The notes: generated from the sequence alone by a model not told the origin. 64,000 nucleotides of DNA from Casuarius casuarius (GCA_003342895.1 PTFA01000196.1:438053-502052); one strand, 5' to 3'. Shown: positions 36,301-47,743, numbered from the stretch's first letter. Numbers and translations are program-made.

Positions 36301-39300
36301 TGAAAGCACCCGCTTGCAGAAGAACAGCTATGTCCTCCTCCTGGAGCAAGGAAAAACAGCACTACTAAGTCCCCTGACACTCTGTGTGTGCATGTGAGAC
36401 AAACACAACATGGGAACACCACCACCCCCCACAGCAGCAAGCTCAGGTTTTGTAGAAGAGACCTGCCTTTCCAGAGCAGGGCTTGCAATTTGCACTTGTC
36501 ATGATCCCTCCCCTACGNCAGACAATATCCTAGACCTTGACATGCTAGAAGTAGAAGCTTGATCAACTGTGCAAGGCCTCCTCCTGTTCTGTGAATCCCC
36601 ACCAGGGCTTATCATCAGCAATGGCAGCAAAGAACCTATAGGATGAAACAGGGATAGCTAGGTAGAAGGAGCCACCAGGCATAGCAGGGCGGGAATCTTC
36701 CTTTGCCCCTTGGCCTGAAAGCAGAGGCCTTCCAAGGACCAATCTTAAGGTATGCCCTGGGGGCCAGCAGAGGAAACACACTTCCCCCACCAAGGGGCAG
36801 TTGTTGAGGACAGTGAATAAACGTCGACCTGCTGACAGAGAACATTAGCAAACGCTGGAGTTCCTACAGCCCTGGAACAGGAATGGAGGGCTGGCTACCT
36901 CCTTAGAGACGGGGAGGGAGTTAAGAGGGTAGCATGGAGATAGGAGGTGAGCAACCCTCAGATACCCAGGCTCTCAAGAACAATGAAAATGGCCCTTAGA
37001 TATCTTCACCATCACCATCCAGGAGATGTCTCCAATACCAGAAGACCATTTTACTCCATGCCATGGAGGTTATAACTATGGCTGAGTGACCCAGCACCCA
37101 CAGCAGCATCTGAACACANATTTTGCAGGCAGCAACTAGACAGCACCAGACCTGCATATCTTTGTCATGACAGTGGCTCTGGATACTACGGATGATACAT
37201 GGGAAGGGGAGGGTAGCTGCAGTGCTGGCAGATAGGTGGAGACAAGGTGAGACCGCAGTGAATGTCTTGATGGCTCTGACATGCAAGACTGCAACCACCT
37301 GCAAGCCAGAGCACTGGGAAAACACCGGTGAGGATAGAAGGGGGGTATCCTGGGTCTCCCAGGGCTCTTTCCACTTCTTTCTGCAGATGAAAAAGGACTG
37401 GGATGTCCCGAGAACATTGTAGCACCACTCCTTCCCATGCCTATCAAAATGTCTTTTGTGATCACAAGCATTGCATGGCAGGGAAAGGGAAATACTAGAA
37501 AGGGAATGGAGGAAAGCTCTGGGAATAGTCTTTTCTTAGCCCTTCCACTACTCTTCTTCCCAGCCTTATACATCAGGTGACACCAGACACAGTGAGAATA
37601 GTGTCAGCCATATATTAGGGGGAAGGNAAATAAGGGGATGAGCTCAATTTCCTCTTCTAACATAAGCTAAGCTAAATGAAGGGACTCAGGCAAGAGAATG
37701 AGGACAATTATGAGTTCCCCCAGCTTCATAAGCAAAATTTCTTGTATTTGTCTGAGGGCTCCCTACAAACATTTTTATTTCTCTAGAGCCCTACTGCACA
37801 CAAGTAAATGTAAAACAGCATTGGACAGGGNTAGAAAACCAGAAAGAAAGGACTGNAATTAGTACAGGACTAGAGACAGATCCCAGCTTCTGCAGAGTTC
37901 CCTTTCTCTGCTGGTAAAATATAACAGCCTTCTATTCCTAAGGCACAAGTTATTTTGTTCCAAGACCATGATGCAGCCGTGGTCTTCAAAACTGAGAAGG
38001 CTGCTCAGGAAGGTGGTTGCTTTCTTCTCACTCTCTACTGCAGACTGGTGATAAAAACTTGAGGAAAAAGGACACAACGATCAGCTAATGATCAAAGCAT
38101 CTCTTGATAAGTCTCTGATGGAGCAGTGGTTGTGATACTTGCCTGCATAGCATCAACAATACCTCTTTCAGCTGCAAGTGACTCCCTTGAACCACAGTTT
38201 GGAGAGCAAGATCAGAAATAAGCCAGTCCCTCATTCTCACACATGGGGAAAGGGAAATGTCTGTGATGGTCTCATCCCAGGCCCCTACTGGAACAGGGAT
38301 ACTGGGAGATGAGCCCTTCTCACAATACCATCCTCCTGACTACTGCTCTTCATAATAGCCCCTAACTTTCCATTGCCTTGGATTATTGANCCCTCTCCTG
38401 CTTTCAAGTCACAAGCCTCAGGTGTTAAAACAGAGCTCACTGCTGAGCACAGCTGCTCCCACTTTCAATCCTGCACCATGCATCACTGCATTTACCACAG
38501 TGGCAGAGGATCTTCTGTGTTACTAGCCATTTGGGATACTGAGGTTCTTCTGCATACATTCAGTCAGTTTCAGCTTAAACCATCCCAAATGATTTAAAAA
38601 TCAGCAGCAAGCTCCATCTCCTATTGGCTATAGAGGGATAGTAATAAGTATTCTGGAAGAGAAATGAACAGATAAAATTCACTTAGCCCACTCTTCTGTG
38701 AAAAGCCAATCATTATCTTTGAGTCAATAAATATTTAAGTGGACAATCAATATGAGAAAATTCCTATTAACAGAAGTTCAAGAACTTGCAGAAACTATCA
38801 AAACACTGCCCTTACTTTCAAGGGCTAAGAGGACAATCATTTCAGTCAAGTTTACACCATCATAACCACCATGCCTTTTAGAGCAGATTGCTACGCATCA
38901 TAGATGTACTTAGATCACCCTTCTTAAGTGATGTATTTACTGGGAAACGGAAAGACAGAATAACTGACCTAATGAGTACTGAAGTTAGACAGATTTAGTA
39001 ACTATGGGAAGAGGTGAAAACCAAGTTTCACCATCTGTAATATGCCAAGATGGTTTTTAAAGGTGGTAAGTGTTACAAAAAGAAAAAGAACACTAATATG
39101 CAGAGTTAATACAAAGATTTAATGATGTAGTCAGAACAGTATATCAGTATCACTCAACTACACTTAACTGTACTTCTGCACAGAAGTGGGGGTTTTTTTA
39201 ATCAGCATCTTATTTCACACTGAGTGTAATCACTTTTAGAACACACATTCTAATATTTTAACAAGAAAACTGGACTGTCAGCTGAAAAAAGTTTACCAGA

Positions 39301-41830
39301 TTGGTTCTGAAAGTCAAACGTACAGGATTCTCTCATTTCAGTAAACCTGAAAGTCTGAAAGCCATTGGAAGTTTTGGTGCTCACACAACCCTGAACACGA
39401 GCCATTATTTTGCATCAAAACACTGACAATACTTCCAAGTCTCTTCTTTCAGACATGTGTACAGAATAAGTAAAGGGAGGGGGGAAGCATTTAACAAATG
39501 CAGTCCAGAGACCAGTAAAAGTATCTTAAAGCCATTGTCTTTGACGTGTCACAGAGGAGCCTGAGGAATCCAGACAAAGTTTATTAGAATACGTCCAAGA
39601 ATCAGGACTTTTAAAAAANTTTGGAATAAAAGTGAGGAAAGCAAGCTCAAGGACAAAATAAGCAAGATGTATATTGAAATCCTCAAGCTTATTTTCTGAT
39701 CATTGCATCAGCATATATTTCCAGGATTGATTAAACACTGAAGAGCTAACAGAAGTCAGTTTATGTTCATACTAAAAATCTAATAAGAATATATGTATGC
39801 TTTGCATTTGCCCTGTTCTTACTCTCATTACACATGCACTGTTAGTAAACACAGGAGGCAGAAGGCAATTCTAAAATGCATCTTCCCTTCTGTACTCTCC
39901 CAGCCTCCAACAACCTACAACTTGGAAGCTCTCTGAACGAGACANGGTTATTCTGTTTTAAGCATGATTTCACGTAAAACAAGTGATGTAGGCATGTTTT
40001 TTGTTTAGAAATATCAAGCTATTTTGAAAACACAGAAATTACATCATTAAGTGGTACAAANGGACTTCAAAGTATTTGAATCCTGGAAGTACAGCAATAC
40101 CAGGTAGGCAGATGACTCCCAAAACAAGACACTATCATACTTGGTCCACTTCANCTGAACTACAGTAATTCAAACCCTCCTCCCAGCACCCCTAGCACTA
40201 TATACATATAACTAAATAAATTATATATAAATACACACACACACACATATATATATATAAGCAGCTACATAGTGACAGTCCTTTGCATCAACACAAGTTA
40301 CCAAGCAGGTAAATGCAAGGCCTTCCACAGAAATTTTACTTCATCTGTGAGGTGGGACACCTTACCTTGCAGGGTGCCTCCAACAGATGGCCAAGTGGGG
40401 GGTTTTGACTGGTACAGGATAGGTGGGACTGTCCCCAGCTGGGTCATTGACTACATCCTTCCTCCATATGGGAAGGAGAGTCCTGGGGGAAAGCAGATAC
40501 AGCAGAATAGGGAAAAGCAAAGCATGGCTTAGAAAAATCAAAAAACAGAAGTATCAGCCAGTTTGCCTCCAAGATCACAAGAAATGGCCCAGATCCCCTA
40601 CCATGATGGGGACAATCAGCAAAGAGTAGCTCATACTACAAGGANATTTAGTTCTTGAGGGGCTAAGAAAAATTTTCTCCTGTAAGAAGCAAAGTTTGCC
40701 TAAACTCTTTCAGATTTTTCACCTTATCACATCAGTCAGGGCAGGGACCACAAAGAAAAGATGACATTCAGGTTGTTCCAACTCATGAGATACATGTGCT
40801 CAGCATGTGGGGTCCAGCACATCAAGAAGGCCAGTGCTCAGCCTTCGCCAGTTTACCTGTGATAAGGGAACAGGCTACGGATTACAGCAAAGTAGCAGTC
40901 TACAGCAGAACAGACTTGCACAAGAAGTTAGAGGACCCTGAGCACTGTATCAGCAGCAGGACCTGGAAGATCCAGTGAACCGCATCTTTTGTGCTGCGAG
41001 CCCTACCTGGACAAACTAAGAGCAGTAGCTTACAATTTCAGTGCCAGACTCCCAGGAAGGGCACTGCTCTCACGCCTCATCCTAAAGCAGTGACTCCAGC
41101 ACAGCCCGCCCGCAGACGCGGCCAGCCGTGCCGCTCCAGCCCGACTCCACACACAGGGNTTGCTCCAGGCGCGCGAACTGTCGCTCAGTGTCGATAGCGG
41201 CCCGAGCCGAGTTTAAGCGTGGCCAGGAGTCTCTTCGCCCAGCCTAGCGGCGAGAGAGCCCCTGACAGCCCCCGCGGGGCCACTCAGATGCACACGGACA
41301 CTTGACTTCCACGGACTCCCCGCAGAGGCACCGCGGCTCCGCCCGGCCCCGGCTGCTGCCGCCTCCAGCCCGGGGCGGCACGGCGGGGCACAGCCGGGAC
41401 TACCTGCCCCAGAGCCGGGCGCCGCGCACGGCACCGCCGAACCCGGCTGCCGCCCCGGAGCCGCTCCAGCGCCCCGCGCGCCGGGCGGGAAGGGGCCTGC
41501 CGTGCCCGGCCGCGGCGCAGCCCCGCGGGCCGCAGAGCCCCCTCCCCGGGACGGAGTGGGGAAAACACCCCCGACGGGCAGCCGCCGCGGGAAGCCCCCG
41601 GCCAGGCCGGCGCGGCCCCCCCGCCGTACCTCCCGGGTGGTGACCTCCTCCTTCTCGGAGATCTTCAGGAGCAGCCGGTCGTTCTCCAACTCCAGCGCCC
41701 GCACACGGTCGATGTAGACGGCCAGGCGATCATTCAGCTGCCGCAGCTCCTCCTTCTCCTGCAGGCGGGAGATGCGAGTCGGCGACAGCGGGGTCCCGCC
41801 GGGGGTGCCGCGGCTCGGGGTGCCTGACAT
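18277..41830 (-). CDS. LMNB2: LMNB2, lamin B2, complete and spliced
   Basis: B-type lamin, an intermediate filament of the nuclear lamina that stays membrane-bound through permanent farnesylation. Twelve coding exons: 41630-41830, 32873-33009, 30746-30902, 29926-30051, 27318-27488, 23860-23985, 23436-23656, 22550-22841, 21915-22022, 21134-21253, 19598-19699 and 18277-18318. All phases agree, giving 600 aa, the length I recall for chicken lamin B2. In order: head with a SPTR Cdk site, coiled-coil rod (about 25-385), SPSPSSR Cdk site, Ser-rich stretch, GKRKR nuclear localisation signal, lamin-tail Ig fold, acidic [13 protein letters not shown], and CaaX box CSVM. Introns between 18319 and 23859 hold nothing recognised except a possible, very diverged CR1 end near 19500-19560. 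LMNB1 is excluded by the tail and by the neighbours. Confidence 0.98.
19598..19699 (-). CDS. LMNB2: LMNB2 exon 11: acidic tail
   Basis: 102 nt, [19 protein letters not shown].. to ..DLFNQQ. It is rich in Glu and Asp. Confidence 0.96.
21134..21253 (-). CDS. LMNB2: LMNB2 exon 10: Ig fold
   Basis: 120 nt, [20 protein letters not shown].. to ..VNSDGE. It includes the conserved W..QSSWGTG segment. Confidence 0.97.
21915..22022 (-). CDS. LMNB2: LMNB2 exon 9: Ig fold
   Basis: 108 nt, [18 protein letters not shown].. to ..RAGQTVT. This is core strand sequence of the lamin-tail domain. Confidence 0.97.
22550..22841 (-). CDS. LMNB2: LMNB2 exon 8: tail with NLS and start of Ig fold
   Basis: 292 nt, starting [15 protein letters not shown] (mitotic phosphorylation sites). 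A run of seven Ser, then [13 protein letters not shown] (nuclear localisation signal) and a Ser/Gly-rich hinge follow. The lamin-tail domain opens at [18 protein letters not shown]. Confidence 0.97.
23436..23656 (-). CDS. LMNB2: LMNB2 exon 7: end of coil 2
   Basis: 221 nt, [20 protein letters not shown].. to ..[11 protein letters not shown] plus two bases of the next codon. It holds the conserved rod end motif [20 protein letters not shown], which drives head-to-tail assembly. Confidence 0.97.
23860..23985 (-). CDS. LMNB2: LMNB2 exon 6: coil 2
   Basis: 126 nt, [16 protein letters not shown].. to ..LSGLQKQ, both ends in phase 0. Confidence 0.96.
24048..24275 (-). mobile_element. CR1 LINE 3' fragment
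   Basis: AGAACAGAATCACAGAGTGG is the reverse complement of the CR1 tail. It is followed by ggttggaagggacctctggagatcacctagtccaaccccc and the usual ctccaaggatggagactctacaacctctc. It is a 5'-truncated 3' end, same strand as LMNB2, less diverged than the TMPRSS9 copy. Confidence 0.9.
24541..25105 (-). mobile_element. Ancient CR1/L3-like LINE fragment
   Basis: Reading the plus strand, the order of text (a gggtgagatcaaaggttacctggtctaac start, a ctcgcctcttttcccaggcgaag middle, then ggaccagaactacacacagcattccagatg) follows the layout of a CR1 3' region in reverse complement. It is much more diverged than the neighbouring copy, so it is old. The boundaries are approximate. Confidence 0.6.
27318..27488 (-). 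CDS. LMNB2: LMNB2 exon 5: coil 1B to coil 2
   Basis: 171 nt, [17 protein letters not shown].. to ..[10 protein letters not shown], both ends in phase 0. Confidence 0.96.
27489..29925 (-). other. LMNB2 intron 4
   Basis: 2.4 kb between exons 5 and 4. No repeat family, RNA gene or nested gene was recognised. Confidence 0.6.
29926..30051 (-). CDS. LMNB2: LMNB2 exon 4: coil 1B
   Basis: 126 nt, [15 protein letters not shown].. to ..DFRKNVFEE, donor GTATTA. This segment includes the lamin-specific extra heptads that cytoplasmic intermediate filaments of vertebrates lack. Confidence 0.96.
30746..30902 (-). CDS. LMNB2: LMNB2 exon 3: coil 1B
   Basis: 157 nt, (S)[14 protein letters not shown].. to ..DLRAQLAK, donor GTGTGG. 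Heptad coiled-coil sequence. 157 nt is the usual size of this vertebrate lamin exon. Confidence 0.96.
30903..32872 (-). other. LMNB2 intron 2
   Basis: 2.0 kb between exons 3 and 2. A CTCF-like motif lies at 31021-31033; otherwise nothing was recognised. Confidence 0.6.
31021..31033 (+). promoter_or_regulatory. CTCF-like site in LMNB2 intron
   Basis: CCACCAGGTGGCT matches the core of the vertebrate CTCF site (CCACCAGG(G/T)GGC). It lies 119 bases from exon 3. A core match alone is expected by chance at times, hence moderate confidence. Confidence 0.4.
32873..33009 (-). CDS. LMNB2: LMNB2 exon 2: end of coil 1A and start of 1B
   Basis: 137 nt, [20 protein letters not shown].. to ..LEEFNK plus two bases (AG) of a split Ser codon. 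It lies 8.6 kb from exon 1. Confidence 0.96.
35296..35370. other. Assembly gap next to homopolymers
   Basis: 75 Ns, flanked by GGGGG on the left and 17 As on the right. The gap probably marks an unreadable homopolymer or simple repeat. Confidence 0.95.
40233..40260 (+). repeat. (CA)n-(TA)n microsatellite
   Basis: ACACACACACACACAC runs directly into ATATATATATATA, with AT-rich text before it from about 40201. Confidence 0.9.
41630..41830 (-). CDS. LMNB2: LMNB2 exon 1: head and coil 1A
   Basis: 67 codons, [12 protein letters not shown].. to ..KEEVTTRE, donor GTACGG. It includes LSPTRISR, the Cdk1 site just before the rod whose phosphorylation drives lamina disassembly at mitosis, and the highly conserved [16 protein letters not shown] filament start motif. 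Confidence 0.97.
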
Positions 41831-41902
41831 GGCGCTCTCTTCGCGGGCAGGCGGGCGACGGGCTCATTCAATCCAGCCGCACTAGAGGAGGAGGGCACGC
41901 TT

Positions 41903-42025
41903 AAAATGGCGGGCGTCGCCTCTCCTGCCGCCGCGCCGCCTGGGAAATGAAGTCTCCGCGCCAAGATGGCGGCGCCGCGCCGCAGGGCGTGCCGGGAGAT
42001 GTAGTCCCGGCCGGCACCATTTTGT
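41903..42025 (-). promoter_or_regulatory. LMNB2: LMNB2 promoter: YY1 cluster and ZNF143/SBS sites
   Basis: Upstream of the LMNB2 ATG, in a CpG island of about 41080-42300, lie three YY1-type cores (AAAATGGCG 41903-41911, AAGATGGCGG 41963-41972, and reversed CCATTTTG 42018-42025). There is also an SBS on the minus strand (41987-42005, ACTACATCTCCCGGCACGC, two changes from consensus) and a weaker SBS-like site at 41935-41953 (ACTTCATTTCCCAGGCGGC). TATA-less housekeeping architecture; transcription probably starts between 41880 and 42000. Confidence 0.65.
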
Positions 42026-44057
42026 GAGCGGCGGGCAGCGCCGCGCGGGGCTGCTGGGACCTGCGGGCGGCAGCGGCCTGGAGCGCGGGGCGTGGGGCTC
42101 CTGCCGCGGGGCGGCTGGGTTCCTGCGGAGGCCCGGGGCCTCCTGCCCGGCCGCGCTGGCTCCGGGTGCTTCTTTTTGGCATTGGGGCGATGGGTCCCCC
42201 CGGTCCTGAAGTGACTCTCCCTCCAGAGCTGCAGTTCAGGCCCTGCTGAAGCGTTTGGCACCACCATAACGGCCTTGTGGTCCTGTGGCCTCTCAGCCGC
42301 AGGAGTGTAGGCTGTGCCCGGCGGTGCCCCAGGCCGTGAAGCAGCCCTGCGTGTTGGAAAGGAGAAAACGTTTTCTTTTAGGATCTCTGTTACTGCTGTA
42401 GTCATCACCCGAAAACCGAGATCACTTCTGAATACACTCTCATTTTTGCATTAATAAAGTCCAGTGCTCCTGAAAAAAAGATCCAGTAAAAATGTAGCTG
42501 TACGATCAAAAGCTTTGATTTGAAGAGGGCACACTAATGACAAGTGATGCAGTGCTGCTAATTGTTAAAATTTTCTTGAAAGCTTTGTAACATTTCTCTT
42601 ACAGTCTATGTTTTCACATTAGTTATCTAAAACTTTGTTACAGAGCTCTGTTTTCAGCTGTTTATAATTTTGCCATGCTCTGCTGTTACCACTGAAATTT
42701 TGTAGGCCAGTTGTCTGCTGTTTGTTCACATCGACAGTGGGGAATTTCAGAAAAANTACCTATCGGCTATTTCCTAGGGTGAATTTTTAGGGGTCCTATT
42801 TTGTAGATGTTAGAAACTCCTTCCAGATTGTTCCTGAGAAGTTATAATGCCTCCTAGCCTTCAATCAGGGAGTTCAAGAAGGTAGTTATCCTGAAATCCT
42901 TTTCCTGACCCAGGCAATGTGGCCAAATTTGTACGAAACAAAAACCACTGGAAAGTTTCACTTCCTNGAGATCTGAAGTATTATTTTCCCCAAATCATAT
43001 TTTACTAAGTATACCTCAATCTCTGTCAGTTCTTGCACATTAACAGGTATAAACTGATTAACATTCCCATGAGCTAATTCCCTATGTCCCAGAACTTTGG
43101 AGTCGGAAAAGCACTTACTGCCGTTGTGCCTTTCAGCTACCAAGCAAAGGTGCGAAGAAAGAGAGAACTTCTGCCTGTGAACAGGGAGAACCAGATTCCA
43201 AATCAGTGGCACACGCACAGCAAAGAAAAAAGCAGCATGAGTGTAATGCAAAGAAGTGACGTGCACGAGAGGGAGGACAGATCTAGACAGAGAAATAGGA
43301 GAAAGGGCAAGAAAATACTGCATGCTTTACATGCATAAGAAATGCATGAAACTAGGCTGGACAAATACATGCAAAAGGGCTTATCCTNAAGACAGAAGCT
43401 AGACCACTCTCATGTTAGAGGATCAGGGATCCAAATACGAAGTATGCCTCAAACTGAAAACCCTCAGATTGAACCCAGGAATTCTGGACATTCGTGGTCT
43501 GTTCTCAGTGAATAGCNGTGAGTCCTCTTGCAAACACTGCATTTCTTTAGCAGCTGATCCATACAGAGAGTACATTTTCACCTGAATATATCTGTTTAAA
43601 AATAGGCATCTGATCTGAAGTAAGTCATTTGGGCGTCCTCTATAGACAACAGAGAGTGCCCTCCAGAATGCAGTTCATCCCACCTGGGCTCAGGTATCTG
43701 TCTTAGGATAGACTTGATTGGCTTTTTGCCTATCTACTTCGAAGAGAGTTGAGAGCAGGGGTTTCCACGCTGAGGTCTGTGAAGCCCTGGATGTCACCGG
43801 CTTATCTGGAGGGAGTTCATGAAAGATGAACAAAATGAAAGTAAGCATATAGATCAGTGCATGTCATTGCTACTGGCATTCACTCCACCTCAGATAGCAT
43901 TTTAAGAACAGTGCTTTATTATCAATAAGATATTCTCTATCAGTGATGATCTAACCAAGTCACCATATGATACACAATTCAATGTGAAACTCCGACTGAA
44001 ATCATAAACAGTCGCCTTTAACTTGAATTTATCTGGAAAAGGACNAGGGGAAGAGAG

Positions 44058-44076
44058 ACTACAAATCCCAGAGTGC
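44058..44076 (+). promoter_or_regulatory. Orphan ZNF143/SBS motif
   Basis: ACTACAAATCCCAGAGTGC fits the ZNF143/STAF pattern at every fixed position. It lies in a locally GC-richer patch (about 44060-44300), 2.2 kb from the LMNB2 ATG. A reading frame starts two bases later (44078-44344, 88 codons, one N) but has no family match that I can see. It may mark the promoter of an unannotated transcript. Confidence 0.5.
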
Positions 44077-44930
44077 TGTGGCCTCCCCACTCAGCGCAGA
44101 AATCTGNTTACGCGCCCGTGTCCGCTCAAGGCACAGAGCCATGCCGAGGACAGCCCAGAAGCCTCCGGAGCCACCTCCCTCTGCATTGTTTCCCTCTGAG
44201 TCTCTGGATTTGAAGTACAGTGCGTTTTTTGAATTTTGGCGCCTGTCTGCAAACTGTAAACCAACTGCTCCTGGAGCAGCTCCAGACCCCAGCCACATGC
44301 CTCTTGCTGGAATTGCTGGGATGCGTGTGCTATGTGTCTTTTGAAATCTAGCTGCCTTCCCCCAAGCGAAGCACAGGAGGATTTGTAAACGCCAAGCCAT
44401 GCACTTACCGTGAACTTTTTGCCTCCCAATGCATAGTTTCCAACACCAGCATATATGTGGAAGACCAGTAATAAAATTTGGTTAGATTAAGCCAGAATAA
44501 ACTATTTTAGGAATTCTGAAAGCCTCTGTATAAGCATTTTGGTGTTAGCTCATTTCTTCTTATGATTTGCCACTACACCCCGCTTGTCTGTCGTATTTTG
44601 GAAATCCTTTTAAACCCTTTGCCGCATTTTGATTGGTAATGTAATCCAGGTGTAAATCCCATTTCTTCATGAAGCTTAGCCCAAACTCACCTATTCCTTT
44701 TTTCAGATTTTTTAGATAATATCTTATAAATTTTGTATATTTCAAGGTATTTTTTGCCATCTAATGTTGCCAGTTATTTTCATAGTACTGATATAAACTA
44801 TGTCACAGCAAAATCTTTTTTTCTAAAGATACTTTCTGAAATATCCCTCCCTCAAATTTGGACTATTGAGATGTAATATTGTCTGTGTTTTATAGAAGGT
44901 GCCTTTCTTTAGCAGTAACCAGAACATTTA

Positions 44931-44945
44931 CATATATATATATAT
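44931..44945 (+). repeat. (AT)n microsatellite
   Basis: A CATATATATATATAT run, short and unremarkable. Confidence 0.8.
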
Positions 44946-45031
44946 TTCATCCTTGTCATCAGTCTCCTCTCCCTCTTGGCTGAACTTTTATGTTCACTCT
45001 TCCTGTCTCTGCTAGAGAGAAGAGAACAGTT

Positions 45032-45050
45032 GGGGGGGGTGGGATGGGGA
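45032..45050 (+). other. G-rich tract, possible G-quadruplex
   Basis: GGGGGGGGTGGGATGGGGAG gives at least four G3 runs with short loops. Confidence 0.4.
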
Positions 45051-47743
45051 GAGGAAAGGATGAACTAAGTAAGGGAAATGTAAAGAGATAAAAGCTGAGA
45101 GCCAGCTAGACAACTGCTGCTTTAGATGGAGTATAATGCATGCTTTAGTCATGGAATTAGCATCTGTTCAAATACAAGTCCTCTCGGATTGCTCTAATGA
45201 CATGGTTTAGTATTGAACCAGTCATTCATCTCTCATTCCTCAGCAGTCATTTTCTCATTAAGGACTTTGACAATTCAGTGCTACTAAAAACATTTAATAA
45301 TAAAACTCCCTCTCTGCTTTCAGAATTGATTTGTTCGTCCAGGACACAACCATTTGTTGTTTAATAAAGGGACAATCTAAGGCTCCGTCAATCTTACCTG
45401 CTTGGGATGGCAGAGGGCCCTGGCACACAGCGGGGCTGTGTTCCCTCAGCTGCTCGGATTGGGAACCTGCTCAGAGCACCCCAAGGCTTCTGCCTGGCCC
45501 ACTCCCTCCATTTTCATCTTTGTAGAAATCAGAGCACAGGAGATGGCTGGTGTGTGTACAGGTTTCACCTTGACATAAAGTCAGGAAGATGGAAGTGCCC
45601 TAGGCTCAGTACTGGAGCTCTAGCGCAAAGGTACTTCCAACATACCTTGAGTGTCTTGGCAGGATAAGAATAAATTCTTGGGATGTCAGAGAATATAGAT
45701 AGCAGTGAAAGACTCTGTCTAGCACTAGAATGCTTCTCCCATGAGATACATGAAGAGATTGCTCACAGTCAGGGCTAAAGACAAAGTAAAACCTCAGACA
45801 TCCTTTGATGCAGAGCATCTTCCCAGTCGTCTGCCAGGCAGTCTTCTGGTGTAACTAGCTTTCTGATGCTATCTTGGGTTTCATAATGACTCTGACATTT
45901 TCACAAATCTGGGGACACAGAATCTCCAATGTTATTTCTTACCTCAATTGCTTTATTTTCTCAGCAGCTACTGCCATGCCTTTCTCTTTCTCATTCTACC
46001 CTGATCTGCACTTTATTATTCATACATCTGTAATAGCAGGATCATTTCTGTCTTCTTTGTAGTCATCTAACTTCCCCTCTCCCTCATGTTCCTTATCTCC
46101 CCTCTGAATGGCCTGTCTGTGTTTAATCAATGCCTCAGATATGTTGATTCTTTTTAGGAAGGGGCAAGAATGCTGTAAGGATTGAAGATGTAGCACAGAA
46201 CATTCTTTTATCAGCCTAAATTCAGCCCAGCTTGACAGTAATCAAAGGTTACTAGCAGCTTCTGAAGGTCTGGGAGAAGCACCCTGTTTCCTCCACCATA
46301 GGACTCATATCTTGCCACAGATTTCTGCTCCAGAATTTCAGTTTTCACTTAAAAAAATGCTTCCAGCAGTATCAGGACACAAAGCACCAAAGTAGAGAAA
46401 ATTGATAGTATGCCATGTGTCATGGATGAGATCTTCCTCATCTACTATGAGAAAGTTAGCTAAGATAGTTGTAAAAAGGAGCAAAGAGGAACACAGTGCA
46501 CAGTTGTGGGATTAAAGCAGACAGCAGCCTGTACATAGAACAAAGATTTGGGGAAACAATAGTATTCTGCTACAGCATTTACCTCCTCATTTAGGCAGAA
46601 TTCAACCCAGATCACACGGGCAGAAGTGATAACTGAGCCTGGGCAGGAGAATTCAGATCTGTGCTTGTAATTTCTCACTCCTTTTTGGCAGAAAGACAAG
46701 TGACTTTCATTGTCAGGAGGGCCTGAGTGGCCCTTTAGGACCCTTTTATACTGAAATCTGATCATAGCCTAATGTGACCAGAAGGAAACGAAAACTTTAA
46801 AAACTCTTTTTTTTTCACATCTCAACAAAAGCCCAGGAAGAAGCTGAGGTCTTGGTGCTCATGGCTCCTACACTTCCCACANTCCCACTTTGTCATTTCT
46901 CCATGCGGTGATTTGCTTATAATATTGCATGCCAAGAAGTGCCACTTCTGCAACACAAGACACCGGAAAGGCTTTCCTCNGCACAAGTCATTCACAGTCT
47001 TTATCAGCCAGAGGAAGTGTCTTTATAGTGTGTGATACACAACAGCGTAGCATTAGCTACTGAGTCTTCCTCTCACTGGCTCCCCATTGCTCAGGAAATC
47101 TTCCAAAATAATAAGGAGACAGATTTATTGGCAATAAAATACCATTGAAAACAAGTGAGGTGGCCAGGCAGGAACAATACTACCATTTCCTGGAAGTCTG
47201 GCTGCAGGCAGTCGTGGAGCCATGGGAATTCATGTACATACCTAGCTGCTATTTACACAGGTAAATAGCACAATTAATCTAAGATCAAGGAAAGGTTTAT
47301 TTATATGACTTTTAATGAAATATGGGCCCAACAATCCCTAACATCCTCAAGTTTTGATTTTCACGTACAGAGCTGAAGCTCATGCTAGTTGCATTATTAG
47401 GACTCCAAAGACGAAGGACTCTGCAGCAGCTAGGGTGGCCCCAGGTTCTCCGTGCCCCATGGAGTTCAGGTTTCCTCAAAACGCGAGCAAACCACTCATC
47501 TTTTAGCCATTTGGCAGTAGAGGAGGTTGGGGACTGGTGCTGAAATGCAGTTTATCTGAGTTTACAAAGGTTACTTTAGCAGCCTGGAGCAGTCTCAGCT
47601 CTGCCTGCTCTCAGAATCACGTAGATCATTACTACTCCAGTGGAGCTGTGGGAGGGGAGTATGCAGTGCTCGCACCCCCATGTTCATATTATATAAAACC
47701 TTGGCACTGATCTCAAACACTAGTGAAAACAAACCCAGTGTGG

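Larger units (their letters stand above)
33010..41629 (-). other. LMNB2 intron 1
   Basis: 8.6 kb. It contains an assembly gap (35296-35370), a CA/TA microsatellite (40233-40260) and the GC-rich rim of the promoter island from about 41080. Longer open frames here (such as 35582-35965 plus) lack splice, codon or family support. No nested gene was recognised. Confidence 0.6.

Noticed and set aside
41734..42408. Long minus-strand open frame (224 codons) over the LMNB2 promoter
   Set aside because: It lies in the GC-rich CpG island where stops are rare, has Ala/Arg/Pro-rich low-complexity text and overlaps LMNB2 exon 1 in another frame.
43084..43338. Lys/Arg-rich 84-codon frame between LMNB2 and RPL36
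   Set aside because: Low-complexity basic text with no promoter, polyadenylation or splice support.
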